Shown here piece by piece: positions 1 through 12,400 of a stretch of DNA of 42,500 nucleotides (positions are counted from its first letter, which is position 1; each line of letters opens with the position of its first letter). The translations under genes were made by a program, and so were the position numbers. Source of the DNA: Cryptococcus deneoformans JEC21 (lineage: Eukaryota > Basidiomycota > Tremellomycetes > Tremellales > Cryptococcaceae); the NCBI RefSeq assembly GCF_000091045.1, contig NC_006670.1:1918201-1960700 (forward strand), given 5' to 3'. The notes below the pieces were generated by a model, which was not told the DNA's origin, ran no database searches, and saw only the letters and a program-made list of their open reading frames with translations.

Positions 1-2213
1 CTTCATCTTTGCCCCCGTCAACGCGCTCTTCTTGAGCTTCGACTTCGGTGATGCCATAACGGATATTTGCGGCTTCCCGCCAGCGTTCTCCGTAACGACA
101 CAGAATAAACAATGATCCGGCTGCCAGCCACTGAGCGGTTTTCAGCGATTTCCTTGGAGCCACAGAACAGATATTATGACTTACGCTAACGAAAGCGCAC
201 ATTGTCATGGTCCAGCCCCAACCGATCGCGTTGGCTAGTGGAAGGACGAAAGCAGAGGCGGCCGCCGAAAAGATGTATCGAATACCTACGAGGGATCAGA
301 TGACGTCCATCTACAACATACAGGAGGTTCAGGCGATTTACAATTGTTTATAGCCACGACCTCAGCACTTCGCGACTGCATACAGTCTACCAAACTGTTC
401 ACACATATGAGCAGTCAACCCAGCCAATCACGTGATGGACCCACTAAGTATTGAGAGGCGTAAGGCAGAGCATTAAAGAGATGCCGTTGAGGAACACCAT
501 GATTAAAGGTGGAGCCATTCCTCCTTTGCTGTTATGCGCTTATTAGTCCTGGACTTGCAGTCAGAATCATAAGGACACACCCAAACTTCAGCAACCACCC
601 GTATATCAAGACCGATATTGGCATCAGAATCAGAGTGCCCCAGAAGCTAGCCTTCAGTCTGTCCTCTGGCCTTCTGTATCCTCGTTTTCCCATGTACTTC
701 TTCACAATGCGGTCGGCATATGCTGCAAAGCCATAAATAATCATGTAGATGATTAAGATTGTGATACTTACGTCCGGCAATCCTACTCGAGATGATGTTA
801 CCTGCACCATTCACGAGGAATAAGCAACCTGCAATAGCAGTGTTGTGGATGTTATATCTATCTTTCTACAGAGGAGTAAGAACAAGCATGAGAAGATTTA
901 GAGGATATTCTTACGAAAACAGCAGAGAGTGGAACAATGACACAGTAGGTATCAAGCATTACGCAACTTGAGATAAAACACTATCCTTTTGTTCAGCTTC
1001 CGTTCTACTGGAAAGGAGAAAAGGATCAACTCACAGCCATCGCTATGTTTGGCCATCTCAACAGCATCACTGACCTGAAAGGATTCACCCAATACATCAC
1101 AAACTTCTTCCCTCTCTCCTTTTTCAGACGCTCGTGCACGGTAGGCGGGTGGAATGTCTCAGGCAGAAAGAAAAAGGTGAGGACAACCGATAACGCACCA
1201 CACCCAGCCAGAAAGTATTGGGCACTACGCCAAGTTTGTGAAGTATACTCGGTAAAGATCCCGCCTAGTATTGGACTCAAGGCAGGCCCGATAAGGACAC
1301 TAGTGGTGATAATGTAAGCCGATGATCTAGGACTCGTGTGGAGATCAAACATACCCCATATAGTAAGTCGCCATACCTCGACTTCTTTCAGTAGGTCTGA
1401 AGATATCTCCAATGGTTCCCGCCCCTACACTGAGCACACAGGAGCTTCCTGTGATCATTGTTTGGTTAGCTGAGACGCTATTAGGCAAGTTGGTTGGTTT
1501 ACCTATACCCTGCAAGATACGGGTGCCAATGATAGCCCCGATGTTCTTCGATTGAGCGACTCCTATGCTAGCTATTACCATGATCGGCATACTAGCCAGA
1601 TACACCGGTCTTCGTCCGTAAAATCCAGAGTAAGGAGACCAAAAGACACTGGCAACACCGATAGTGACCAAAAATATCGCGACAGTATAGTTGATGACCT
1701 CAGCTGAGGAATGTAGGTCGACAGCCATCGTCGGTATTGAAGGAAGGAAGATAGATGAGGTCATGGCTGTAGCATGGTAGAGTCAGAGCCTATGGGGAAT
1801 CTTTGACATACAGTGGAATGGAACTTACGAGCAATGAAAGCGGAGTATGATATAACCGCAACGATAACGTTCTTCTGTCTCTTGGAAAAGCGATCATATA
1901 CATCTTTTGGTCTTCCATCAATCGTCTCGACTTCTGAAACCCCTTCTTTGTCGCTTTGCGGAGTATCCACCAAAAACTTCGCACAACTGCCATCTCCTTC
2001 TTTATCCGGTGGTTTTCCACGAAGATTCTTCTTGTCCAATGCAATTTCTTCCATATTTGAACATGATATTGAGGGGCTAGAATCAGGACCAAGAGTTTCG
2101 GATGAGCTATTTTGTTCCTCCATCCTATCGTGTGTCAAGGTGACTGATGGTGTCGATAGCTCCATGGGTGTCGAGCTAGAGCTGCTGGCTGTCTTCATGT
2201 TATCCACCGCCAT
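1..2213 (-). CDS. DHA1-family MFS multidrug/H+ antiporter (3' end cut by window edge)
   Basis: A twelve-spanner drug:proton antiporter of the plasma membrane, closest in character to the fungal QDR/DTR/TPO group. Exons inferred: 2213-1829, 1766-1503, 1448-1355, 1299-1035, 980-915, 865-772, 722-581, 528-445, 394-342, 285-185, 130 to beyond 1. All phases agree, giving at least 559 residues. A polar Ser/Thr-rich cytoplasmic head of about 110 residues precedes TM1 (AFIAPMTSSIFLPSIP). The loop 2-3 motif is seen as FYGRRPVYL and the antiporter motif C as IGPALSPILGG. The last TM reads PLANAIGWGWTMTMC and is followed by a charged tail that runs off the edge. No stop or frameshift was found. ATG 2213 is the only start fitting the frame. 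The gene is divergent from AFR1. The substrate cannot be told from sequence. Confidence 0.88.
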
Positions 2214-2961
2214 ACGACAGGCTGGTATGTGTTTTTATGGTTCGATTTCTATATGCTGGCAGCAGCCGATTCAGTTGCAGGAAAAAATTATTGCCCTACA
2301 GCAGTCCAGGAAATGATGCAGTTATAGGGTCGTCACATTTCCACTCATCTGAATCGAACCCATGCGATGGATGAATCGCAGAAGACCGAAAAAAGACACG
2401 GCCAAATCCGATGGGTCTTCTTTATTTCTTCTTTCTTCTGTCTCCTCCTTAATTACGGCATCGTGTGGAGGCAGCAGGCGGCGATTGACGCCGGCCGGTT
2501 CTTTTTTCATTTCCTTCTTCTCTTTTCTGACGAGGGACAATGAAAACCAAAGAGGAAGTCAGCCGTTGGACGAAGGGGGTGACAAAGATAGTAAGAGAGC
2601 AGCTTGTAGGGAGGATGTCTCTGGTACTGCAAAGGATCAGAGAACTACAAAAGATGGCCTTGAGCCGTTGGGAATGAGGAGAGGACGTTTTAGCTGTACA
2701 GTGCACGACACTCATTTTTCAGTCGAAAATCTGCCTTTCGAAAATTGTTACCCAAATCCTCCAGGCCATGCTTTAGAACTTTCGGGGAACAATCTTCATT
2801 TCTCCTGGAAAATCTGTATCGCGCGCTGTAGTTGGGATTCTCGGGTCTTCTTACATCTTACATAAGTTTAATTAAAATTTAATAACTAAATAAATAGTTG
2901 AAAATGATTATTTATAAATAACAGGGTGGGAACATTCGTGTCGTGATTTGTTCATAAAAAC
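2214..2961. promoter_or_regulatory. Upstream region of the MFS gene, then an AT-rich stretch
   Basis: This is the 5' flank of the MFS transporter. It has pyrimidine-rich and purine-rich runs around 2410-2540. From about 2862 to 2925 it turns very AT-rich and holds a perfect 14-bp palindrome, TTATTTATAAATAA. The AT-rich block directly precedes the first recognisable Helitron residues, so it may lie at or near the element's edge. A 167-codon open frame at 2362-2865 has low-complexity composition and no family resemblance, and I do not call it a gene. Confidence 0.5.
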
Positions 2962-5060
2962 ATGAACCAACGTTTCAATGATGTAGGCGAATCTGCGCTT
3001 ACGCCTCCAGACCGGGGACAACACGATCGTCATCGATACAATCGTCCTACAATGGGTGAAATTGCCGCTATATATGCAAGCTCTGAAAACGAGCCCGGTA
3101 GTGGTCGCGAGATCATAGTGGAAACCCGTGGTACTAAGGAACTTCAGTGTCACTATCAGCGAGAAAAACCCCCACTTCTTACCTTCATTTCACACTGATT
3201 TACCACCACGGGGAACATGGACGGTATCCCGACATCCATCTCGCTGAAGGACGTAAGTATACATCGCCCATTTACAGAACTTAGCTCCGCCCTGCTAATG
3301 TTCGCTTCGGGACGAGATAAGAACGGTACAAAATTAGTTTCCACGGAGCAGTTTTACGCTTTCGGTCTTTTTGACCGGGCAAGACAGTTTCAACACTGCT
3401 CTTCATTGTGGACCTCTCTTCCGAGAGCTGGTAGTAGACGCTTGGGCTCAAGTTGATCTAGCCGCCTCCGGTTCCATGAAAAGAACCAGGACAACTACCG
3501 CAGAGAAGTTTGGCAAGGCGTAGCCGACAGTGCTGAACAAGGGCTGCGCGTTTATGAAAACGGGACTCGAATTATTCTACCGTCTTCCTTCCTAAATGGT
3601 CCCCGCTCCTTCTTCGCACTTTATCAGGATGTCATGGCGGTAGTCAGGCTTTGCGGAAAGCCTGACATTTTCCTCACTTTCACTTGCAACGGTTATTGGG
3701 AGGAGATCGTTCTAGAGCTGAAGGAAGGTCAGAAGGCTGAAGACAGGCCAGATCTCACCGCTAGGGTATTCCGTCTTAAGCTTGATGCCCTTCTCAAAGA
3801 CATTCTCTAAAAGGACGTCTTCGGTAAAGTCAGTTCGTTGCCTTAAAAGACTATCATGATGAACTGCTAACGGCTACTAAAGGTTATCGCCTATATGTAC
3901 ACTGTCGAATACCAGAAACGTGGTCTCCCTCATGCTCATATTCTTCTGATCCTCCTGGAACAAAACAAACCACGTACAACGAGAAGTATCGACAGCATCG
4001 TTTGCGCAGAGATTCCGGACCTTGAGGAGCATCCCTCACTCCACAATTGTGTCACCTCTTTCATGCTTCATTCGCCATGCGGCTCTCAACGCCCAAATGC
4101 GTCTTGCATGGTAAAAGACAACAATACGGGCAAATCTCATTGCTCAAAAAGTTATCCTAAAGCCTTCAGCTCCAATACACTTCTTGATGACGACTCTTAC
4201 CCTACTTATCGTCGTAGAGAAGGTGGCTTCACTTGGACAAAGAAGGTAGACGGCATTGACTACACGTTCACGAACAGAGATGTCGTCCCCTACAACCCGT
4301 ACTTGCTTGAACGCTATAAATGCCATGTCAATGTCAAAGTATGCACATCCATCACGGCGGTCAAGTATCTCTACAAGTACATCTACAAGGGAAGTGATCG
4401 AGCTTTGACAGGCATTTGCGAAAACGACGGTAGTGACACTGTCCAAAATCAATCATCCCAAGGCCGAGCGAGGACAGAGCAGACGCAGAACGAGATACGG
4501 AACTACGAGGATTCAAGGTACATCTGTGCAACTGAAGGTAGGAAAGCTGTAACATGTTACTTTTCTACGGCAGACACTGAAACGATCCTTCAATAGCCTG
4601 TTTCAGACTTTTTCAATTCAAAACCCATGATCACTCCCCCTCTGTTGAGCGTTTGCAGGTCCATTTGCCGAATCGCCAAAGCATAGTTTTCAATGCAAAC
4701 GCGAACCTTCGGCACATGTTACAAGACGACAGATACAGCCGCCCTCAGCTCACAGAGTTCTTCAAAGTCTGTGAACGATTCCCAGACAGGCTTCGACGCA
4801 CAACGTATCTCGAGCTTCCTCGACTGATGTGGTAATAAGACCAGGAAACCCGTCAATGGCTCTTCCGCACCAGAAATTTCAACACCATAGGCAGGGTCGT
4901 CTCTGTACCGCCCAATGCCGGTGAAACTTGTAGTTTCTCTATTTTCTTCATGCATGCATAGACACCTCACAACGGCTGCCGATGTCCAGTTTGTGCGTGA
5001 GCCAGACAGCACAACAATCACGCGCACTCCGCAGAAGAGGAAACATGGCACTCATCTTCT
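2960..5060 (+). mobile_element. Decayed, truncated Helitron (Rep/HUH endonuclease part only)
   Basis: Rolling-circle transposon remains. Scattered over three frames are the landmarks of a Helitron Rep protein in correct order. These are RYNRPTMGEIAA near 3034, EQFYAFGLFDRARQF near 3340, RIILPSSFLNGPRSFFALYQ near 3570, PDIFLTFTCN near 3663, the HUH motif in QKRGLPHAHILLIL at about 3915-3955, and the tyrosine motif KYLYKYIYKG at about 4363-4392. VERLQVHLPNRQSIVFNA follows near 4640-4695. In-frame stops (for example TAA 3808-3810) and several frameshifts break it. The Pif1-type SF1 helicase half, which should follow, is missing, and homology fades after about 4990. The piece 3829-3882 looks like a spliceosomal intron of the original gene. 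It lies between two divergent efflux genes and is certainly non-autonomous now. Confidence 0.85.
3895..4596 (+). pseudogene. Largest surviving open piece of the Helitron Rep gene
   Basis: A 233-codon open stretch from the Helitron Rep gene. It carries the HUH metal-binding motif (LPHAHILL, residues 12-19) and the two-tyrosine catalytic helix (KYLYKYIYKG), both needed for nicking and strand joining in live Helitrons. The first residues MYTVEYQKRG align with the middle of the family domain, so the ATG here is an internal methionine and not the true start. After about residue 210 the frame leaves family sequence, and similarity resumes in another frame at about 4590-4830. The catalytic core looks less decayed than its surroundings, but the protein cannot be complete. 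Confidence 0.8.
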
Positions 5061-5804
5061 GTCGGACCCAGATTTCAACATCGCTGAGGGATAACAAGAA
5101 GTCAAGGACCAAATGAGCCACCGTACATATGCAAAATGCATCATCATAATACCGTACACTTGGACGAACACGCCCATTCTCATTAACAAAACACCCAAAG
5201 CTGAACATAATTCTCAAAATTAACACGGTGCAATTGAATTATTTATCCGAAACCCCTGAGAAGTCTTTTGCGGATCAACCGCGGTTGCAGAGGAAAAGAC
5301 TGAGACTGTTCCATTTATAAAACCCTACCCCGCTGAACGGAAGTACTCCGGATTTCTTGGAGACGAGGACCGGAGTAATAGCCGTCGGCTCCTTAACGCA
5401 GGGAATTGTCGGATCCGAGCTTTTTAGAGCCTACACGGTCGCCACCTACAGCTGTCGACTCGTGATTAATAATTATAAATAATTTCTAATTTTTGATTAT
5501 TCAACATCGACTTAAAGAGTGGCAGCCGACAGCCGACAGCCGGCGACAAACAGATAGGAATCAAGCATTTTTTAAAGCGTAAAGGGCAAAAGCTATTTCT
5601 AATTAGCCTTGATTATTAGCAAACGGCAACAGTAATGATGCGGAGATACTGCGCGCCCGTTTTTTCGCTAGCCCTTGGCGTTCGGCCTTGTCTCGTCCTG
5701 ATCAAGCAAGTTTTTCCTTCAGCCTTTTCCGTGTCCGTCCTCGGTTCTTCATTGCCCTGCATGCCTTCTTCCCTCTTTCGACTTTCTAGCATCGTAAGAT
5801 AGAA

Positions 5805-5861
5805 TGCCGGATGCTTACTGCCTCGTCACATACTGCCGGATGTTACTGCCTCGTCACATAC
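5805..5861. repeat. Tandem duplication of a 28/29-bp unit in the AFR1 upstream region
   Basis: Two adjacent copies, 5805-5833 and 5834-5861, differ only by one inserted C. Each begins TGCCGGATG and ends CCTCGTCACATAC. They lie about 600 bp before the AFR1 start codon. Confidence 0.9.
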
Positions 5862-6412
5862 TACCATGGTACAACGGACAACACAGGAGAGAAGACATGG
5901 GTCCATTTGTGCCAGGCATGGTGGTTATGGTGGTGATGACACCTTTTGCCTTCCTTTGTAGTAGTAGAAGAGGGGCACTCATTACCCTCTTATATATCGG
6001 GACATCCAGAACGCCGGACAAGTATGTTTTGGCCGCGCATATAGAGCCAATAAGGAGTACGTTGCAAGTTTTAGCCGAGTCCTTCAAAGGCCGGGGTCGA
6101 TGTGCATAATCCGCAACTTCACCCCTATCTCCACACCAACAATGATGCAGATAAGAATAAGGCTATGCATACGGTCGCCGAAGCAATGTTTATAACTCGA
6201 ACGAGACCGAACCTAACAGCCGCATGCCCGTCGGTCCCGCACACACCACCACGCGTCTCAGCGAAAGAATTTAAAGCCCAGGACCCCCGGCCACACAAAT
6301 TCTTTTCCCCGTCTCCTCCTTCCCTTTCTCTCTCTTTCTTTAACCGGCCCCTTATTTCGTCCCCTATATTCGTCCCGCCCCACCATACAATATATTGAGA
6401 CTCTATATAGAC

Positions 6413-6419
6413 TGAGTCA
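6413..6419. promoter_or_regulatory. TGAGTCA box (AP-1/Gcn4-type bZIP site) before AFR1
   Basis: A perfect match to the consensus bound by fungal bZIP factors of the Gcn4/AP-1 type. It lies 40 bp before the AFR1 ATG and right after a TATA-like CTATATAG. So close to the ATG it may fall within the 5' leader. A single 7-mer is weak evidence of function. Confidence 0.35.
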
Positions 6420-6458
6420 ACCCACTATAGTAGTATCTCTACCCCCCCCACTGCAAAA

Positions 6459-9400
6459 ATGTCCGCTACGGGCGTTCCAGCGGAGCTTAACAATCTCGGT
6501 GCGCCCATCACGGCCACCACTCAGAATCCGTCGGGTCTGGCGAACTCGCAAGTCACTTCTGGTCCTGCATCTTCTGCTACTCAGCATGACGAACACCGAT
6601 CATCGGCTGGCAATACACTCGCTGACGAAGAAAACGATAAGGCGGTGGAGTCCGAAAAAGCTGAGGTCATCGACGCGGCTGCCGATGGCAAGCAAAAACG
6701 TCTTGCTGCTGACTCTAGCGAAGATATCGTCACCGAACTCGAACCCCACCACGTCTCTATCCATCGCGGAAAGGAAGAATTCGCTGCCCTGGAGCGCAGG
6801 TACTCTACTCTTTCCCAGCAATCCCAACACGAGCTCCATCGCCCCACCACCCGTCATTCCGTCAGATCCAGCTTCTCTCGCAAGGATCGTGTCGTCTCCC
6901 GTCTCACCCAAGATGATGCCGAAAAGGCTAAGGAAGGTGAGGGCGAGTTCAATTTGGTTGACGTCCTTCGTTCTGGCAGGGAGAATCAGGACGAGGCAGG
7001 TATCAAGCGCAAGGCAGTCGGTGTGATTTGGGAAGACCTAGAGGTTATCGGTGCCGGTGGTATGAGGATCAATATTCGAAATTTCTCATCCGCCATCATT
7101 GAGCAATTTATGATGCCCGCTTTCAAAATCCTTAGCATTTTTGGCGTAAATCCCTTTGCGCCCAAACCCAAAGCTATCCTGCATCCTAGTTCCGGTCTTC
7201 TCAAGCCTGGAGAGATGTGTCTTGTCCTGGGTCGGCCTGAAGCTGGTTGTACTACCTTCTTGAAAACTATCACTAATCAGAGAGCGGGTTACATGGAGAT
7301 CAAGGGTAACGTCGAGTACGCCGGTGTCGGGTGGAAGGAGATGCGCAAGCGCTATGCCGGGTAGGTCAACGACCCCTCCTTTGTTTGGGGGGATACTGCT
7401 GATTCGAATTTAACAGTGAAGTTGTGTACAATCAAGAAGATGACGACCACCTTCCTACCCTCACGGTTGCTCAGACCATTCGATTTGCCCTTGCCACAAA
7501 GACTCCCAAGAAGAAAATCCCCGGTGTTTCTGCCAAGCAATTCCAAGATGACATGCTTGATCTCCTCCTTTCCATGTTGAACATCAAACACACCGCTAAC
7601 ACTATTGTGAGCATCTTCCAATTGTTACTTTACGGGAAAACTGATGTAGTATACAGGTCGGCAATGCCTACGTTCGAGGTGTTTCTGGTGGTGAACGAAA
7701 GCGTGTCTCCATCGCCGAAATGTTCTGCTCTGGTGCCACTGTCTGCTCGTGGGATAACTCCACCCGAGGTCTGGATGCTTCTACAGCTCTCGACTACGCC
7801 AAGTCTCTTCGACTTCTTACTGACATCATGGGTCAGACCACCTTTGTCTCTCTCTATCAGGCCGGTGAAGGTATTTACGACCAATTCGACAAGGTTCTTG
7901 TCCTCAACGAAGGTCACGTTGCCTACTTCGGTCCAGCTAAGGAGGCTCGTCAGTACATGATTGGCCTTGGTTACAGGGATTTGCCCCGTCAAACAACTGC
8001 TGACTACCTGTCGGGCTGTACTGACGTCAACGAAAGACGTTTCGCTGACGGGAGGGACGAAACGAATGTACCTGCTACCCCGGAGGAAATGGATAAAGCT
8101 TATAAAGAGTCTGAGGTCTGTGCCCGTATGACCAGAGAGCGTGAGGAATACAAGCAGCTCATGGCCGAGGATGCCACCGCCAGGGAAGATTTCAGGCAGG
8201 CTGTGCTCGAACAGAAGCACAAGGGAGTCAGTAAAAAGTCCCCTTACACCGTCTCCTTTTTACAACAGGTCTTTATCATCTTCAAACGTCAAGTGGGTTG
8301 TATCTCTGTTTACCAAAGAAAAATCAAAGATAGCTGACTGTCGTTATCCAGCTTCGTCTCAAGTTCCAAGACCATTTTGGTATCTCCGTAAGCAATATCA
8401 ATATTTCCGCTATGGCCGTTTAGGACTAACCTTGATCTGTTCCCATTGATAGACCGGTTATGCCACTGCTATTGTAAGTGTCGCCAGTCATAAATAACGC
8501 AACCATATCTGATGGCCTCTAATAGATCATTGCTCTTATCGTCGGCTCTGTTTACTTCCGTCTTCCCGAAACTGCTTCAGGTGCCTTCACCCGTGGTGGT
8601 CTTCTCTTCTTGGGTCTCTTGTTCAGTAAGTATGGCATTTGCGCAAGCCTTTTTTTGCTAATGATGTACGAAGATGCTCTCACCTCCTTCTCTGAATTGC
8701 CCAGTCAAATGTTGGGTCGATCAGTCTTGTACCGTCAAAACGAATACCGATTCTACCGACCTGCTGCCTTTGTGAGTCCTGCTCTGAGAACTCTACAAAT
8801 CTGGTAACTAATTGTACCATGTAGGCCCTCGCTGCCGTCTTGGCCGATGTGCCCTATAACGCGTCGGTCATTTTTCTCTTCTCTATCGTTTTGTATTTCA
8901 TGTACGTATTCATAACTTACGGAACTAGGGGTCTATGACTAACTCGCCATGTGCAGGGGTGGTTTGTACTCGTCTGGTGGCGCATTCTTTATGTTCTTCC
9001 TCTTCGTCTTCCTTACATTCATGGTTATGTGTAGGTTTCTTTAACCTACAAATAATCACTTTTGGTATTGATCATTTACTTTAGCTGCATTCTTCCGTAC
9101 TTTGGGTGTGGCTACCTCCGATTACAATGTCGCTGCACGTCTAGCTTCTGTCCTCATCTCCTTTATGGTTACCTACACAGGTTATATGGTAGGTGTACCT
9201 ATTCCGACTCCGCTAGGCTTTCGCTGATTTCCGGTTACAGATCCCAGTTCAACGAATGAAGAGATGGTTGTTTTGGATTTTCTGTGAGTCAAATTTGGCA
9301 GACAACAGTGAAGCGTAATCTAAAACAGCTCATAGATCTGAACCCTCTGTCTTACGGATACGAGTAAGTCTAGGCGAATACTTTCTACCAATGACAGCTA

Positions 9401-12400
9401 GCCACAACTAATTATCACTCAGAGCTATCTTTGCCAATGAATTCTCTAGGATCAACGTTAGTCATTTTTGAATTATCACGAGAAAATCGCTCACTTTTCT
9501 GTAGCTTACTTGTGACTCGAGCTACACCATTCCTCGTAATATTCCGGAAGCGGGAATTACTGGCTATCCGTAGGTCAATAAATAAGCATTGAAGTGTCTC
9601 GCTGAACCATTTATCAGTGACACCTTGGGTCCCAATCAGATGTGTTCTATCTTCGGTAGTACCCCAGGTGATCCCAATGTCAGCGGTTCCGACTACATGG
9701 CTACCGGTTATAGCTATTACAAAGCTCACATTTGGCGAAATGTACGTCGGACATGAGATATAAGGATAATTTGATTGCTAACATCCGTGCGATAGTTCGG
9801 TATTCTGCTCGGTTTCTTTGCGTTCTTCATGTTCATGCAGATGTTGTTCATTGAAGTTCTCGAACAAGGTGTATGTTCTACCTTCCACTTCCTTTTTGAT
9901 TATGTTCATTGACCTTTATCTCTCAGGCCAAACACTTCTCAATCAATGTGTACAAGAAGGAGGACAAAGATCTCAAGGCAAAGAATGAGCGTCTTGCCGA
10001 GCGTCTCGAGGCTTTCCGAGCTGGTGAACTCGAGCAGGATCTTTCCGAGTTGAAGATGCGCCCCGAGCCCTTTACATGGGAAGGTTTGGTGAGTATACAT
10101 TGTTCTCAGTTGAGATGAAGCTGACCAGGACTACCAGAATTACACTGTACCTGTTCCTGGTGGTCATCGTCAACTCCTGAACGACATTTATGGTTACGTC
10201 AAGCCTGGGTCCCTTACTGCCCTCATGGGTGCCTCTGGTGCTGGTAAAACTACTTTGCTCGATGTTCTTGCTTCCAGGAAGAACATTGGTGTGATCGAAG
10301 GTGACGTCTTGATGAATGGTCGGCCGATTGGCACCGGTAAGTGATTTTACTCACAACCAGCTGGTAGAATTCTGACAGGCGTAAAGGTTTCCAACGAGGT
10401 TGTGGCTACGCTGAACAGCAAGACACTCACGAATGGACTACAACCGTTCGAGAAGCCCTCCGGTACTCTGCCTATCTTCGTCAACCTCAACACGTTCCGA
10501 AACAAGAGAAGGATGATTATGTGGAGGACATTATTGAACTTCTTGAACTCCAGGAGTTGGCTGATGCGATGATTGGTTTCCCGGGCTACGGTCTCTCTGT
10601 TGAAGGTGACTAGCCGATGTCTATAAGCATTGCACAGAAGCTGACCCCGTGTAGCACGCAAGCGAGTCACTATCGGTGTGGAACTTGCTGCCAAGCCTGA
10701 GTTGCTCCTGTTTTTAGATGAACCCACCTCTGGTCTCGATGGACAGAGCGCGTACAACATTGTCCGATTCCTTAAGAAGCTCTGTGCCGCCGGCCAAAAG
10801 ATTTTGTGTACAATCCACCAGCCTAATGCTTTGCTCTTCCAGTCTTTTGACAGGCTTTTGCTCCTTCAGCGAGGTAGGTATCATTTTCCAATCAAAGTTT
10901 GTTGATCTGACCTCTTTTAGGTGGTGAATGCGTTTACTTCGGTGATATTGGACCTGATTCCAAGGTCTTGATTGACTACCTTGAGCGAAATGGCGCCAAG
11001 GTTCCACATGACGCCAACCCTGCCGAGTTCATGCTCGAAGCTATTGGAGCTGGTTCCCGCAAGCGTATTGGTAGTGACTGGGGAGAGAAATGGAGGAATT
11101 CACCTGAGTTTGCCGAGGTCAAACGCGAAATCCAAGAATTGAAGGCGGAAGCGCTGGCGAAGCCCGTTGAGGAGAAATCCAACAGGACAGAATATGGTCA
11201 GTTCAATGGCACGCGATCTCACTTGATTCCTTCTAACATAATTATCTAGCCACCAGCTTCTTCTTTCAACTCAAGACTGTGCTTCGCAGGAGTAGGTTTC
11301 ACAACCATTGAAATATATTTTTGACTTAGCTAATGAGTATTATAGCTAATGTCGCCCTTTGGAGAAACGCTGACTACCAATGGACTCGTCTTTTCGCCCA
11401 TCTCGCCATTGGCCTTATTGTTACCCTTACTTTCCTCCAACTTGACAACTCTGTTCAGTCTTTGCAGTACCGAGTCTTCGCTATCTTCTTTGCAACTGTC
11501 CTTCCTGCTTTGATTCTCGCACAAATCGAACCTCAGTATATTATGAGTAGAATGACTTTCAACGTAAGTTCATCCATCTCGGTGAATGATCAATTTAGGC
11601 TAAAATAATGTGTAGCGAGAAGCTAGTTCAAAGATGTACTCTTCGACTGTATTTGCCTTGACCCAATTGCTGTCTGAGATGCGTGAGTTAAACAAGTGCC
11701 GTCTTCAATCTTCGCCTTGCTCACCACACGCGCAGCCTATTCGCTTGGATGTGCTGTATCTTTCTTCCTTCTGCTCTATTACGGTGTCGGCTTCCCTTAC
11801 GCCTCTTCTCGAGCTGGTTACTTCTTCTTGATGATCTTGGTCACTGAAGTCTATGCTGTGACTCTCGGTCAGGCCGTAGCTGCTCTTTCACCCACCATTC
11901 TCATTGCAGCTCTTTTGTAAGTAGGACATTTTAAACATTTTAGGCCCCAATGCTGATATTGTTCGTGATAGCAATCCCTTCTTGCTCGTACTCTTTTCTA
12001 TCTTCTGTGGTGTCACTGCCCCTCCACCCACTTTGCCATACTTTTGGAGAAAATGGATGTGGCCCCTCGACCCTTTCACCCGTCTTATCAGGTGAGTTAC
12101 TGATTTCGTCCCTTTTGTCTATAGCTGATTATGTCTTTCCATAGCGGTCTTGTCTCCACAGTTCTTCAGGATCAAGAGGTCGTTTGCAAGGACGGAGAGT
12201 ACCAAGTTTTCCGTGAGTGTCCCTCTCATGCATTGCACAATAGTTGCTAACTTGCTTCAAAGCTGCTCCTTCCGGACAGACTTGTCAGCAATGGGCCGGT
12301 GCCTTCGCCGAGGCCATTGGTGGCTACATCAATAACCCTGACTCTACCGGCGATTGTCAGTTCTGCCAGTACCGAACTGGCCAAGCCTTCTTCACTCCTT

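Larger units (their letters stand above)
5061..6458 (+). promoter_or_regulatory. Upstream/promoter region of AFR1
   Basis: Runs from the end of recognisable Helitron sequence to the AFR1 start codon. From the left it holds the 12-bp palindrome CAACCGCGGTTG (about 5277-5288), a hairpin with 8-bp arms (5344-5351 and 5370-5377), an AT-rich patch (5460-5510), and three tandem CAGCCGA-like units near 5525-5545. A 28/29-bp tandem duplication follows at 5805-5861. Close to the gene are a strong CT tract (about 6314-6345), TATA-like CTATATAG (about 6402-6410), a TGAGTCA box (6413-6419) and a run of eight C residues (6442-6449) before CTGCAAAAATG. CT tracts just upstream of the start are typical of basidiomycete core promoters. 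No convincing coding sequence is present. Confidence 0.6.

Noticed and set aside
2350..2380. GGGTTCGATTC-like tRNA B box on the minus strand
   Set aside because: No T stem, anticodon arm or acceptor stem can be formed around it.
2362..2865. 167-codon open frame upstream of the MFS gene
   Set aside because: Low-complexity composition, no domain resemblance and no partner exon. It lies in the promoter side of the MFS gene.
6102..6398. 98-codon open frame in front of AFR1
   Set aside because: Covers the CT-rich core promoter. Its sequence is Pro/Ser-rich because of that tract, not because of coding selection.
7361..12262. Apparent frameshifts and stops throughout AFR1
   Set aside because: Every break falls at an intron with GT-AG borders, and the spliced phases close exactly to 1543 residues, so this is not a pseudogene.
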